Notes: a model not told the origin generated them from the sequence alone. A DNA stretch of 64,000 nt from Streptococcus oralis (GCA_905370255.1 CAJPKC010000002.1:1-64000); one strand, 5' to 3'. Shown: positions 13,772 through 23,601, counted from the stretch's first letter. Numbers and translations: made by a program.

Positions 13772-14276
13772 AAATTTGTTCTTCGAGCGAAGCTACGCGC
13801 GCGTGTGCTTTTTCTTCGATAGCTTGCATGAAGCTGTCCATATAGTCCCAATCAATGTCGTCTTGGGTGTAGTTGGACGAGTCAGCTGAGGGTTTGAGAG
13901 GGAGTTTGATAGTGGTGGATGAGATAAATGTTCTTGTTAGTTTGTTTGTGTAATCCCATGAATATTTATTGATACTTGCTCTGAGAGAGGCTATCATGAA
14001 TTTAGCTACGTAGATAGTTAATTCAAACGTTTTAGGATACATACCTTGAACGTGAGGGTATCCAACAAAGGGTTTTTCTTGGAAAAACAATGTATCGGCT
14101 CCTGATGTAGTATCAGAAAATGTCAAAATATTGCCTGCTTCAGTTAATTCTTGGTCCGTATATCCACCAATTCCATTATTGTATGATGAGTTTACAACAA
14201 CTGGATTTTTTCCATTTGTGGAAAGCAAGTCTGAGTTTTTGAGTTTATAAGCTTTTGTTGGATGCACATCAAACAA
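13770..14276 (-). pseudogene. Second half of a split HsdS/BcgIB-like specificity subunit
   Basis: This 168-aa fragment is in the same frame as the fragment at 14298-14885, from which it is separated only by a TAG (14298-14300) and seven codons. Read through, DTSA-stop-GDFVVGELFDVH parallels DTSQWGEFVVGELFEL at the start of the first half, so the TAG replaces a conserved tryptophan codon TGG. Each half is one target-recognition domain followed by a PLKPSAD.SNY.QDDIDWDYM segment. Restoring the tryptophan would give 371 aa, close to BcgI-type S subunits. The ATG used here has no ribosome site. Confidence 0.75.
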
Positions 14277-14297
14277 TTCCCCGACGACAAAGTCACC

Positions 14298-14885
14298 CTA
14301 TGCGCTTGTATCGATAGGCGTCTTTTTCTTATTCGCGGGTTGGGGTAAGCTGGCGAGACGTTCTTTGGCACGCGTGGTCACACGACTCATGACCGTTTCC
14401 ATATAGTCCCAGTCAATGTCGTCTTGACTGTAGTTGGACGGGTCTGCGGACGGTTTGAGGGGGAGTGGGATGATGTCTTGTTTGTATTTTTGAATGCCCG
14501 GTTTGTAAACGTATGAATATTTTGGAATAACAAACGAGTTGATAATTGACGCTATAAACAACCCACGAAGTTGATTAAGGTGTTCCGAACGAGCGGTGAT
14601 GACTTGACTCGCTCCGAACTCATACGGTTGGTATGATACAACGGGAAGCGTGACACCCAATACTATTGCATTTCCGTCAACAACTGGTTCATCATTATCA
14701 AGCAGCCATTGCTTATCCGCTTTCATTTTCACCATATTATTTTTATTGGATTGGACAACAAAAGGAATTCCATCAGGATTTTCCACAACGTGATGTTGGC
14801 TTTTTACTTGTTTGATACCTGTTAGTTCAAACAATTCCCCGACGACAAACTCACCCCACTGGCTTGTATCTACTGGATGTTTCAT
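14298..14885 (-). CDS. First half of a split HsdS/BcgIB-like specificity subunit
   Basis: This 195-aa fragment (MKHPVDTSQWGEFVVGELFE) holds one target-recognition domain and one conserved helical region (PLKPSADPSNYSQDDIDWDYM, about residues 145-165), and ends at the in-frame TAG at 14298-14300. Its ATG overlaps the end of the methyltransferase gene by four bases (14882-14885), the usual coupling in these operons. A half-length specificity subunit can sometimes dimerise and recognise a palindromic site, so this half alone may still work. Confidence 0.8.
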   Translation of the reverse strand: MKHPVDTSQWGEFVVGELFELTGIKQVKSQHHVVENPDGIPFVVQSNKNNMVKMKADKQWLLDNDEPVVDGNAIVLGVTLPVVSYQPYEFGASQVITARSEHLNQLRGLFIASIINSFVIPKYSYVYKPGIQKYKQDIIPLPLKPSADPSNYSQDDIDWDYMETVMSRVTTRAKERLASLPQPANKKKTPIDTSA

Positions 14886-16660
14886 AGAATTCCCTCACTT
14901 TCTAAACCATAGAGAACATTAAAGACAACGGTTTCTTTAAGGCCATCGATATCTGTTCCTGTTTCAAACATATGATAGTCCATAGCGACTTTCATGAAAT
15001 CCTCCATGTTGAGTTCAAATGGTACTTCAGGGTCTGGATAGGACAGACGTTCGGTTGGGTCAATTTGGATATATGTTCCATAGCGTTTGTCGTTGTGATT
15101 AGTGATCGCAGTAACCCAATAGTCTTCGTAGTCGTTTTCCCAGAGGCCATTGATATCGTGACGGCCTTGATTTTTGACGGTTTCAAGTCCGTCTTCTTCA
15201 ATATAGAACCCTTCCACTAATTTATGTTTAGGGTGCGCAATCCCTGCTGTGAAAATGAAGATAGCCGTTTCAACACCGACATTGATAAAGGTTTTAGACG
15301 GTAAGCGGACAATGGTTTCAAGGGTATGATTCTTAAGCAGTTTCTTACCACCGTCTTTATCGAGTTTGGTGTTTGGCAAAATAAAGGCGGCCTTAGTACC
15401 TGTAGGAACGTTATCAAGGACGTTTGTGACAATACGCATGCAACCATATTTGCGTTCATACGGTGGGTTCATGAGGACTTTTGTGATGTTGCTCTCACGA
15501 ATGAAGGCGGCCGCATCTTCTGATTGAGCATCCATTTGACGTAAGTTTGTTTTACCGTCTTTATGGATGAGCATATTAGCGCAGGCAAGAGCGTAAACCT
15601 TACGATACAACTCAATACCGTAGAGTTGTTCGGACTTGATGTCTTTGGCTTTTGTTGTAGAATTACCACCAGCCTCCTTAATCATGTTAGCCATAGCTTT
15701 AACTAAGAAGGCGCCACTACCACAGGTTGCATCTAATACGCGGTCGTCTTGATGCACGCCAATAAGGCGGTACATGAGCGACGTGATGTGGTCGGGCGTG
15801 AAGACTTGACCCGCGTCTGATTTCTTCTTGTAGCGTGAAAATTCGTTGAAGAAAATTCCCATGACATCTTCACCACGCCAATGACGGGAGTTTACGAGAT
15901 TACCGATTTCGATAACGTCGTCGATGAATTCTTTAATAGCCTGTTGGTTCTCAGTGATAGACATGCGAACGTTACTGTATTCTTCTACTAAGATGTGTAA
16001 TTTGTCATTTCGGCGACTGATGGTGTCTTCATCAATTGCATCTTTTAGTTTTCGCGAAATGTGGTCATGAATTGTATCGTAACCGGCTTCTTTAACGATG
16101 TTTAGCGCATTAGAATCACGACTTTGAACAACAAGGGCACAAGCTGTAAAAATCATTCGGTCTTGGAGGTCCGTCATACCAAATTTAAAGTGCAAGTTAT
16201 TGTTAATTCGTTGAGTGACGGCATAGATAGCGTTTTTATCTAATAGTTCTCGATCTTCAACAAGATCCAAGTAGTATTGCTTGTTTTGAAGTTCGATACC
16301 GTTTAATTCTTTTTCTAGATTTCCGTCGAGAAAGATTCGAGTGTCTATGCCGTTGTGGAGAATTCCTACAACGTTTTTGTGCTTAGTGCTGACAACTTTA
16401 CAGTTTGTCAAAAGTTCATCGACCCATTGTTGATTGTCCAAATTGATGTTTGATGCTTTTGTTTCGAGAATAATAGCTGTGCCGTTATTGTCAGGTAGAT
16501 ACCAGCCGTCGGGCTTATGGTTTTTCAGTTCATGGTTTGTGAAACCTAATTGGTTAAATGTTGTAATTTGACCGGTTCCTTGTTGGATTCCTGTTTCTAC
16601 TTGATTGAAGCCTAAGATTTTATCAGCTTCGTTTCTTACTTGATCTTCGGTTTTAGTCAT
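14882..16660 (-). CDS. BcgI-like restriction-methyltransferase (nuclease plus N6-adenine methylase)
   Basis: The 592-aa protein has an N-terminal PD-(D/E)XK-like motif (KPDGWYL...ILETKAS, residues about 49-70). A gamma-class N6-adenine methyltransferase follows, with AdoMet motif DATCGSGAF (about 308-316) and catalytic NPPY (about 397-400). Nuclease and methylase in one chain plus a separate S subunit is the layout of type IIB BcgI-like enzymes, and the length fits. The ribosome site is AGAAAGGTATTC. It lies downstream of dam. Because S is interrupted, methylation and cleavage may be off or altered. Confidence 0.75.
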   Translation of the reverse strand: MTKTEDQVRNEADKILGFNQVETGIQQGTGQITTFNQLGFTNHELKNHKPDGWYLPDNNGTAIILETKASNINLDNQQWVDELLTNCKVVSTKHKNVVGILHNGIDTRIFLDGNLEKELNGIELQNKQYYLDLVEDRELLDKNAIYAVTQRINNNLHFKFGMTDLQDRMIFTACALVVQSRDSNALNIVKEAGYDTIHDHISRKLKDAIDEDTISRRNDKLHILVEEYSNVRMSITENQQAIKEFIDDVIEIGNLVNSRHWRGEDVMGIFFNEFSRYKKKSDAGQVFTPDHITSLMYRLIGVHQDDRVLDATCGSGAFLVKAMANMIKEAGGNSTTKAKDIKSEQLYGIELYRKVYALACANMLIHKDGKTNLRQMDAQSEDAAAFIRESNITKVLMNPPYERKYGCMRIVTNVLDNVPTGTKAAFILPNTKLDKDGGKKLLKNHTLETIVRLPSKTFINVGVETAIFIFTAGIAHPKHKLVEGFYIEEDGLETVKNQGRHDINGLWENDYEDYWVTAITNHNDKRYGTYIQIDPTERLSYPDPEVPFELNMEDFMKVAMDYHMFETGTDIDGLKETVVFNVLYGLESEGIL

Positions 16661-16678
16661 ATTGAATACCTTTCTGTT

Positions 16679-17507
<829 letters not shown>

Positions 17508-17517
17508 TCACCTCGCA

Positions 17518-17559
17518 TTATGATAGAGTAATTATATCATAAATGGCGCGCTTTTGCAA
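17518..17559 (-). promoter_or_regulatory. Promoter of the dam-RM operon with overlapping inverted repeat
   Basis: On the minus strand, TTGCAA (17554-17559), 17 bases, TATAAT (17531-17536) with TG upstream. The 8-bp inverted repeat TTATGATA (17518-17525)/TATCATAA (17535-17542) covers the -10 and the start point, so it may be an operator. Confidence 0.7.
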
Positions 17560-17603
17560 AAGTTTAGTGTAGTGTGACGCGGTTTTTGTGGTTTTCGAAT
17601 AAT

Positions 17604-17637
17604 AAAAAAATAAAAGACACTATTATGCGTGTCTTTT
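17604..17637 (-). terminator. Terminator of the cytosine methylase gene
   Basis: AAAAGACAC/GTGTCTTTT stem with an eight-base loop and an A/T-rich tail on the minus strand, overlapping the end of the gene at 17637. Confidence 0.7.
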
Positions 17638-18623
17638 TAATTGAACATTTTATCGAAAATCGCAGCGAGGACATTGACAACGATGGCGTTGCCGGCTTGT
17701 TTGTAAAGCTGTGTGTCGCTGTTGACAGCTTTGGCTTTATAGAAGTCTTCATCGGTACAGCCCATTAAGCGCCAACATTCGAGAGGTGTTAATTTACGAA
17801 TTTTAAAATCAGGCATCTCCAAAACGTAATTGTCTTTCTGAACAGAGGTGAGTGTATTAGAAACACCGTTTTGATTTAATTCGAAATGTTGTTTCGTGAT
17901 TGTTTTTGTCGGATCGTTAGGATCTTTTTCGTAACGTCCACGACTGGCACCGATAACGAAATCTTTGATTTGATCTTCGGCTTCGCTAATAAAGGGTTGA
18001 CGTGCACCACCCGTCATAGTTGTAAGAGTCGGTGCAATGCCATCTGTGCTGTAAACGCGATAGGGTGATGCATTGACGCGATTAGGTCTATCAAGTTGCC
18101 CTATTTGTTTAATATCGGTCGATGGTTTTAATTTAAAGGTCAATTTAGCGACTTGTTCTTGCGATAAGTAGTGACGAGCTTCAACGTCTTGTAAAAGTAC
18201 ATCTTTTAGAGTTTTATCGAGAGGTTTCGCTTCAGGGAACTCGTATGGTTTGTGTTTGCCATAAATCGAAACAACAAAGACGCGTTCACGGTTTTGAGGT
18301 ACGCCGTAGTCCTTACTGTTAAGAACTTTCCAATAGTTTGTATAGCCTTTCGATTCTAGCCACTCTAGCCACAAATCGAAGTTGTGTTTGTGTGTTTTTC
18401 CAACGAGATTCTTAACGTTTTCCATTAGGAGGCATTTTGGACGTTTGATGTCGATAACTTTTTGACATTCCCACAAGAGACTACTGCGTGTGCCACTATT
18501 CGGATCCAAACCGTGTTGTAATCCGGCAACTGAAATAGATTGACATGGAAAACTATATGTGAATAGATCGTGATCAGGAATCGTTTTCGTATCAATTTGA
18601 GAGATGTCGCCTAAGTTGTTCAC
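17637..18623 (-). pseudogene. dcm: Main part of a C5-cytosine methyltransferase broken by a 71-bp duplication
   Basis: It contains FPCQSIS with the catalytic cysteine, the MENVKNL motif, QNRERVF, and near the end a QAGNAIVVNV motif, which are the ordered C5-methylase motifs IV, VI, VIII and X. The N-terminal AdoMet motif is in the separate frame at 18620-18841. Deleting one copy of the 71-bp repeat at 18559-18700 joins the two into one 377-aa enzyme. As it stands, this frame has no good ribosome site. Confidence 0.85.
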
Positions 18624-18700
18624 CGAGCCGTGAATAGATCGTGATCAGGAATCGTTTTCGTATCAATTTGAGAGATGTCGCCTAAGTTGTTCACCGAGCC
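18559..18700. repeat. 71-bp perfect tandem duplication inside the cytosine methylase gene
   Basis: Copies at 18559-18629 and 18630-18700 are identical. The first eight bases (GTGAATAG) occur again at 18701-18708. The ancestral gene therefore had GTGAATAG twice, 71 bp apart, and the duplication arose between these short repeats. Seventy-one is not a multiple of three, so the gene is out of frame, and recombination between copies would restore it exactly. Confidence 0.9.
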
Positions 18701-18841
18701 GTGAATAGCTTCGTAAGAACGAATCGCATAAGAATCAATCTCTGAGATTGCGACAACGTCATGATCAATATTTGCACGGGAAAGTCCCATTGTTTGAGTG
18801 CCAATTCCGCTAAATGCTTCAAAAACTCGTAATTTTGCCAT
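18620..18841 (-). pseudogene. dcm: N-terminal fragment of the cytosine methyltransferase
   Basis: MAKLRVFEAFSGIGTQTMGL holds motif I (FxGxG-type FSGIG) of C5-methylases. The frame runs through one copy of the duplicated segment (NNLGDISQIDTKTIPDHDLF) and stops after 73 aa. A TATAAT with upstream TGC lies at 18883-18888 on the minus strand, and AAGGA precedes the ATG with a long AT spacer. Confidence 0.85.
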
Positions 18842-18910
18842 TTATTAAAAAAATCCTTATAATTGTTGTTAATTCAGGGTTAATTATAGCATATTTTAAC
18901 GAACTTCGCA

Positions 18911-18939
18911 AAAGAAAAACCTAGCGAATGCTAGGTTTT
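18911..18939 (-). terminator. Terminator of the PASTA-PBP operon
   Basis: AAAACCTAGC/GCTAGGTTTT stem with a GAAT loop, A/T-flanked on both sides. It overlaps the stop of the PBP gene and can also act for rightward transcription. Confidence 0.75.
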
Positions 18940-21160
18940 ATTCATTCCAAACTTTATCGTTTAAGAAATCTTTCAACGTTGGCAATGTCTTAGATGATCG
19001 CCAGATGTCGTATCGTTTTAGCTGGTCATCTTTGAAATCTTTACTCCATGAACCAATCATATAATTTGTAGGTGTTTTGTTCATAGATGGATCACTTACA
19101 ACTTTCGTTTTAGAATTCAATTGGAAGTTCGCGAGCGAATTGTCCATATAGTTGAGTTCTGGGAACGTGACAGTCTTAATAGATGTCTTATCGAGTGGAA
19201 CTTGATCGGCGCTTAAACCTGATCCTATTTCTCGAACAGTGTCTGGTTTTGCAAAATCAGACGTATCTTTTCCATCATTAAAGGCTTTCATAATAGCTAC
19301 GAAGATGTCAGACCGTGTGGTTTGATCGGCACTAATCCAATGGTCTGGTTCATTCGGTGAATCGTACCCTGTCCAGACACTAACGGCTGTGTTTTTCGTA
19401 CCACCACTCATCCACGAATCACTAGCTGATTGTTCAGGTCGAGGAACGCCGTCAGATTCATCATAAGCGACTGTACCTGTTTTGACAAAGTAGCCTTTGT
19501 ATTCAGGAATTTTAGCGGATTTTGCGGAGCCGTCATCTTGAGGGACACCTTCAAGCATTTTCGCTAAGATGTACGCGGTCGATGCTTTCATTGCGCGTTT
19601 CTCATTCGGTTTGATCGTTTTAACGGATCCGTCGGAGAATTCTAATTTATCGATATAATTCGGTTCGCGATAAATTCCGCCGTTAGCAATAGCACCGAAT
19701 CCGGCTGCGAAGTCAGCTGTTGACAAGTTCAATCCGAGAGCATCGGCACCGCCGTACGTTTCCTTGACATCCATATTGAGATTTTTCAAGAAATTTTTAG
19801 CGAGGTTTGATCCCGTAACTGTATCGAGCATACGAATAGCGGGAGTATTGAGCGAAAGTCGCAAGGCTTTCTTCATATCAACAACTCCGTACGTATATCC
19901 GCCGTAGTTTTGTGCGACTATGTTCGTACCCGGATATTGGTAAGGGCTTGAATCCAATCTGTAATTAGAACCTAGTTGTAGATATTCGATACCCGGTCCG
20001 TAATCGATAAACGGTTTAATGGTTGAACCACTTGATCTGGTACGTTGCGTCGCACGATTATAACTGTACGGATTTTCTGATTTTTGGTTTCGTGAGCCAG
20101 ACTGTGCGATAACCGCGCCTGTTTGCGGGTTGATTATCGTTACAGCGATCTGTTGTCCTTCGTTTCGGTAATATTTAGGGTCTGATACGATAGATTGAAG
20201 TTTAGAATCTTCAGCTGAATCCATATTGGTATAAATTTGAATCGGTGCTTTTTCAAGATCGTAACCGAGATCTTTTAATTGTTTCAAGGTCGATGTCACA
20301 TAAGCGTTATGCTCAGAAACTTTAGAGAGCACCTCTTTATTGCGCCAGTAACGTTCTTTTAAACCATCGGTTACGTTGACTTTTTTAGCAGATTCATATT
20401 CTTTTTTCGTTAACAAATCATTCGAATAAGCCGCATAAAGTACGATGTTCTTTCTGCGGTTGGCTTCTTCAGGATGATCGTAGGCGTTGTAGCCAGACGG
20501 AGCTTGTCCGAGACCCGCGATATAGGCTAAACGTGCGATATTCTCAGGTGTTCGTTCAGACATTTTATCGAGCGATGTGCCGTAATATGTAATCGCTACG
20601 GTATTTGCTCCGAAAGAGCCTTCGCCCATAGCAATCTTATTGACGTACCATTCAAGAATCTGTTTCTTATTCCAGTTAGTGTCTAACTGAAGTGCGAGCC
20701 AGAATTCTTTAATTTTACGTTCGACAGTTCGGTCTTTTACGTCACTCGAAAAAGCGACGTTCTTGATTAGCTGTTGTTCGATAGAAGAACCTCCGCGACG
20801 TCCTCGTGAAAGGACTGCGTTTGCGAGACCTTTAATCGAAACACCTCGATCTTGGAAGAAGGTGTCATCTTCGGTATTAAGCAATAGTTTTACGTATAAG
20901 TCGGGCAATTTGTCGTATTTGATGTAGTTCCGACGAATGTCGGTTTGAGACCAAATTACATTGCCTTTCTTATCATACATATTGGACGTTGCTTCACTAC
21001 GGAGCATTTTTTCCGTAATAACGGGAGCTTTGTCAATAATAGTTTTCACTTTGTAAGCAACGATAGGTGTGGCAATTAAGATTGTTACACCGACAGTTAT
21101 TGTGCTATATTTGAGAAACTTCTTTGCGAAAAAGCCTATTTTAGATAATACTGTTTTCAA
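18938..21160 (-). CDS. Class A penicillin-binding protein (transglycosylase/transpeptidase)
   Basis: The 740-aa protein has one N-terminal membrane anchor (about residues 18-38). A GT51 glycosyltransferase follows, with the catalytic EDDTFF (about 97-102) and RRGGSSIEQQL (about 121-131). The transpeptidase has STIK (about 379-382), SLN (about 436-438) and KTGT (about 560-563). All active-site motifs are present, so it should polymerise and cross-link peptidoglycan outside the membrane. The start is a TTG with AAGGTGA upstream. It follows the PASTA protein gene in one operon. A second-copy PBP on a mobile element is unusual and may alter wall synthesis or support the transfer channel. Confidence 0.9.
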   Translation of the reverse strand: MKTVLSKIGFFAKKFLKYSTITVGVTILIATPIVAYKVKTIIDKAPVITEKMLRSEATSNMYDKKGNVIWSQTDIRRNYIKYDKLPDLYVKLLLNTEDDTFFQDRGVSIKGLANAVLSRGRRGGSSIEQQLIKNVAFSSDVKDRTVERKIKEFWLALQLDTNWNKKQILEWYVNKIAMGEGSFGANTVAITYYGTSLDKMSERTPENIARLAYIAGLGQAPSGYNAYDHPEEANRRKNIVLYAAYSNDLLTKKEYESAKKVNVTDGLKERYWRNKEVLSKVSEHNAYVTSTLKQLKDLGYDLEKAPIQIYTNMDSAEDSKLQSIVSDPKYYRNEGQQIAVTIINPQTGAVIAQSGSRNQKSENPYSYNRATQRTRSSGSTIKPFIDYGPGIEYLQLGSNYRLDSSPYQYPGTNIVAQNYGGYTYGVVDMKKALRLSLNTPAIRMLDTVTGSNLAKNFLKNLNMDVKETYGGADALGLNLSTADFAAGFGAIANGGIYREPNYIDKLEFSDGSVKTIKPNEKRAMKASTAYILAKMLEGVPQDDGSAKSAKIPEYKGYFVKTGTVAYDESDGVPRPEQSASDSWMSGGTKNTAVSVWTGYDSPNEPDHWISADQTTRSDIFVAIMKAFNDGKDTSDFAKPDTVREIGSGLSADQVPLDKTSIKTVTFPELNYMDNSLANFQLNSKTKVVSDPSMNKTPTNYMIGSWSKDFKDDQLKRYDIWRSSKTLPTLKDFLNDKVWNE

Positions 21161-21178
21161 ATCGTAATCACCTTCTTT

Positions 21179-22396
21179 CTATTGGGGAACGCCCGGTCTT
21201 GTGATAGACGGAGCTGTTGGCCGAACGTGTGTGTCACTAGATCGTGTTTCTGTTTCACGTGAAACACTCGACGATGGAGGTGTGCTTTCAGATGATTCGC
21301 TCGATGACGGCGGTGTCGGTTGTACTTGTTTTTTAATATTAACGGTGACCGTCATTGTGGAACCTTTTACGATTTTCTCGTATTTATTTTTAGCCGGAGT
21401 CTGTTCAAGAATCGTATCGTATGGTTTTGACGATACATCTTTTTCGACAATCTTCAAAGTGATCTGATTTGCATCAGCCCATTGTTGAAGTTCTGATAAT
21501 TTCTTATTAGTAAAGTCGGGCAGATCAATAATCAAACCTTTTAAGCGATCTTGTTCAGCTACGAATTGTTTTTCGAATTGTTCGAATTCGGCTTTTGCTT
21601 CTTGATCGTTTAAGTAATTTTTATAGTTTTCAGTTGCGTGTTCGTTTGATTTGACAGCGCTTGAACTATTTTGAATAAGTGGTTTGATTTTATTTTCGAT
21701 ATAGTTCCATTTATAGTGTAATTTGGCAATCATTTGATTGAGATAATTCACGTGTTCTGAAACCATATCTGTTTTTAGTTTGTATTTATCAATTTGATAA
21801 TCTTTATTGATCGTATCTAAGACAATTGCATACTGATTCGAATCAGATGCTAATTGTTGGAGAGACGTGTAAATATTTTCAGCGGCTTTGTGTCCGTCTC
21901 CAATGAGATAGGGGTAAAGCACGTCGAAACTGTTTTTAAGATAATCTTGAATCGACTTCAATGTTTCTTTTTCAGGGATGTGTCCGTCTTTTGTGAGAAC
22001 GTTGAATTTATCAAGAACTTCGTAAAGTTTGTTGATTTCATCGTAGTTCTTTAAAGACGCTTGATAACTTTTTGGGAGTTTTTTATGGAGAGATAGTAAT
22101 TCGTCCATATTTGCTGATGACGGCGTTCCTTTAAAGTTGTGAGCATTGGCATCCCAGACGAGAGCTTCTTGTTTATTGTAGGCTTGAATGAGATCTTTGG
22201 TGTGATCATCGGCTGTTAACAACTCTGGCGTTAAATCAGCAAGAGGTGTCTTTGATACACGTTTCCATGTTTTCGTTGTATCGAAACGCTGAATGAGTGT
22301 ATAAGCGATAACACCCGTTGTTGCAACACTTGCGGTTATCAACACAAGACTACTCGCAAGAACGATTCGTTTTTTGATGTTCTTTTGTTTTCTCAC
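21179..22396 (-). CDS. Membrane-anchored extracellular protein with one PASTA domain
   Basis: The 405-aa product starts with GTG (AGAAAGGACTTG upstream) and has an N-terminal anchor (about residues 10-34), a long helical region (about 60-290) and one PASTA domain (LPDFTNKKLSELQQWADANQ... to VKGSTMTVTV, about 290-355). The tail is Ser/Pro/Thr-rich. PASTA domains bind peptidoglycan or beta-lactams in StkP-like kinases and PBPs; there is no kinase domain here. It is the first gene of an operon with the PBP. The tail-coding DNA contains a perfect parS palindrome (21251-21266). Confidence 0.8.
   Translation of the reverse strand: MRKQKNIKKRIVLASSLVLITASVATTGVIAYTLIQRFDTTKTWKRVSKTPLADLTPELLTADDHTKDLIQAYNKQEALVWDANAHNFKGTPSSANMDELLSLHKKLPKSYQASLKNYDEINKLYEVLDKFNVLTKDGHIPEKETLKSIQDYLKNSFDVLYPYLIGDGHKAAENIYTSLQQLASDSNQYAIVLDTINKDYQIDKYKLKTDMVSEHVNYLNQMIAKLHYKWNYIENKIKPLIQNSSSAVKSNEHATENYKNYLNDQEAKAEFEQFEKQFVAEQDRLKGLIIDLPDFTNKKLSELQQWADANQITLKIVEKDVSSKPYDTILEQTPAKNKYEKIVKGSTMTVTVNIKKQVQPTPPSSSESSESTPPSSSVSRETETRSSDTHVRPTAPSITRPGVPQ
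21251..21266. promoter_or_regulatory. Perfect parS site TGTTTCACGTGAAACA
   Basis: The 16-base palindrome equals the canonical parS site bound by chromosomal ParB/Spo0J in Firmicutes. It lies inside the PASTA gene and encodes VSRET in the disordered tail. A second identical site is at 55456-55471. A chance match of 16 bases in 64 kb is very unlikely. Confidence 0.85.
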
Positions 22397-22427
22397 GTTT
22401 CAAGTCCTTTCTGTTTAGGATAGTGAT

Positions 22428-22433
22428 ATTATA
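22428..22433 (-). promoter_or_regulatory. -10 element of the PASTA-PBP operon
   Basis: TATAAT on the minus strand preceded by TGA (extended -10), 31 bases upstream of the GTG start. The best -35 at 17 bases is a weak ACGACA. Confidence 0.55.
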
Positions 22434-22477
22434 TCATAAAAGTCTTTATTTGTCGTGTGTTTTGTGCAATTTGACGT

Positions 22478-22510
22478 AAAAAAAATAAGACCGCGCTGGT
22501 CTTATTTTTT
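22478..22510 (-). terminator. Terminator after the NrdH-redoxin gene
   Basis: AATAAGACC/GGTCTTATT stem with a five-base loop, flanked by A and T runs, so it is bidirectional. It overlaps the redoxin stop codon. Confidence 0.75.
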
Positions 22511-22735
22511 ATAGTGTTTGATGAGAGCGCGAACTTTGTCAGGTTGGTTTCCGCTGAAGTCTCCGATTTCAGATTCAACAACGGGCGCTGCTTTCCAACC
22601 ATGCTCTTTTAAGTATTCTTTGTACTCTGGTTGTTCGTCAACGTTGATTTCTTGGAAATCGATGTTGTTTGCTGTCAATTGCTTCTTGACCATTTTACAT
22701 TGGATGCAGTTATTTTTTGAGTATACAGTAATCAT
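22502..22735 (-). CDS. nrdH: NrdH-like redoxin (glutaredoxin family)
   Basis: The start is at 22735 (MITVYSKNNCIQCKMVKK) with AGAAAAGGA upstream, giving 77 aa, the usual NrdH length; a frame to 22783 lacks a ribosome site. The redox motif CIQC is at residues 10-13. A cis-proline APVV and the FSGNQPDKV region near the end are as in NrdH and glutaredoxins. The family donates electrons, typically to class Ib ribonucleotide reductase. No reductase gene is in this window, so the partner may be elsewhere on the element or in the host. Confidence 0.8.
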   Translation of the reverse strand: MITVYSKNNCIQCKMVKKQLTANNIDFQEINVDEQPEYKEYLKEHGWKAAPVVESEIGDFSGNQPDKVRALIKHYKK

Positions 22736-22792
22736 TGTGTTTTCCTTTTCTAATAAGTTGTCAAATAACGGCGTGACGGACAAACGTGTCCG

Positions 22793-23098
22793 TTAATAGC
22801 CGAAGATGTTTTTAAAGAACAAGCGGAATTCGTTCACCACCCACGGGATGTGTTCGTCCCAAATGGCTGTGAGTTGTGACCAGACGTGATTCAGCGGTTC
22901 TGTCTTTAACCACGCTTCAGGATCGTTAAGTAGAAGGGACATGTCACTGAAGTATGCGATAAGAAGGATTCCAATCAGTGCGATCCCAACAACGCCTATT
23001 AGTGATTTTGTGGCTTTAAAGAGACGAATAGCTAGATATATTTGAAATAGTGAGAGTCCAGTGATGCCGGACATATAGAGTAACCATGAGAGAATCAT
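22793..23098 (-). CDS. Small membrane protein, 101 aa
   Basis: Two hydrophobic segments (about residues 1-27 and 31-54) precede an amphipathic, tryptophan-rich C-terminal half. No family is recognised. GAAAGGTGG precedes the ATG, and TATAAT with upstream TGT lies at 23128-23133. The ribosome site and start codon (ACCTTTC at 23107-23113, ATGCGTTG at 23097-23104 on the plus strand) match two segments of RNA 1, so it is a candidate antisense target. Confidence 0.65.
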   Translation of the reverse strand: MILSWLLYMSGITGLSLFQIYLAIRLFKATKSLIGVVGIALIGILLIAYFSDMSLLLNDPEAWLKTEPLNHVWSQLTAIWDEHIPWVVNEFRLFFKNIFGY

Positions 23099-23140
23099 GC
23101 GTTGCCACCTTTCGATTGATATTCTTTATTATAACATAAT

Positions 23141-23176
23141 TGAGAAGAAAAAGAAACCACTCGCGATTGCGAATGG
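23141..23176 (-). terminator. Probable terminator of the HU gene
   Basis: CCACTCGC/GCGAATGG stem (one mismatch) at 23157-23176 with T-rich sequence after it on the minus strand. It lies 65 bases after the HU stop. Confidence 0.5.
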
Positions 23177-23240
23177 CTCTTTTTAGATTTATATTCGATT
23201 TAAGAACGATAACTTTCTTAATAGTATCGCTTATAGGGTT

Positions 23241-23516
23241 TTATTTTACAGTTTCTTTAAGTGCTTTACCAGCTTTGAATCCTGGAACTTTTGAAGCAGG
23301 AATTACAAGTTCAGCACCTGTTTGAGGGTTGCGTCCTTTGCGTTCTGCGCGTTCGCGAACGTCGAAGCTACCAAATCCGATGATTTGAACTTTTTCACCG
23401 TTTGAAAGTGATTCAGAGATTGTATCGAAAACAGTGTTCACTACGAGAGCTGCTTGTTTTTTGCTCAATTCTGCTGTTTCAGCTACTTTAGCGATCAAAT
23501 CTTGTTTGTTTGCCAT
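23241..23516 (-). CDS. hup: HU-type nucleoid DNA-binding protein
   Basis: At 91 aa the length is exactly that of HU. It has [13 protein letters not shown] at the N-terminus, the GFGSF motif (about 46-50) and the DNA-wrapping arm [14 protein letters not shown] (about 53-66). HU bends and compacts DNA, and a plasmid copy may help package or replicate the large element. Promoter TTGACA (23624-23629), 16 bases, TATAAT (23602-23607). The leader has an AAGGTT/AACCTT hairpin, AGAAAGG, a CTCGAC/GTCGAG hairpin and a five-codon frame that ends four bases before the ATG. Confidence 0.95.
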   Translation of the reverse strand: MANKQDLIAKVAETAELSKKQAALVVNTVFDTISESLSNGEKVQIIGFGSFDVRERAERKGRNPQTGAELVIPASKVPGFKAGKALKETVK

Positions 23517-23520
23517 GTTA

Positions 23521-23538
23521 TTATGTACTTCTCGACAT
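23521..23538 (-). CDS. Possible five-codon leader peptide (MSRST) of hup
   Basis: ATG TCG AGA AGT ACA TAA at 23538-23521 has AGAAAGG ten bases upstream, a normal spacing, whereas the same AGAAAGG is about 32 bases from the hup ATG. Translation of hup may therefore depend on re-initiation four bases after this stop, or on a hairpin that shortens the distance. It is a sequence-based proposal only. Confidence 0.35.
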   Translation of the reverse strand: MSRST

Positions 23539-23601
23539 TGAAGTCGAGCCTTTCTGTTATAAATGTTGTTATTTCAAGGTTTTTCTCAACCTTATGTGTC
23601 T

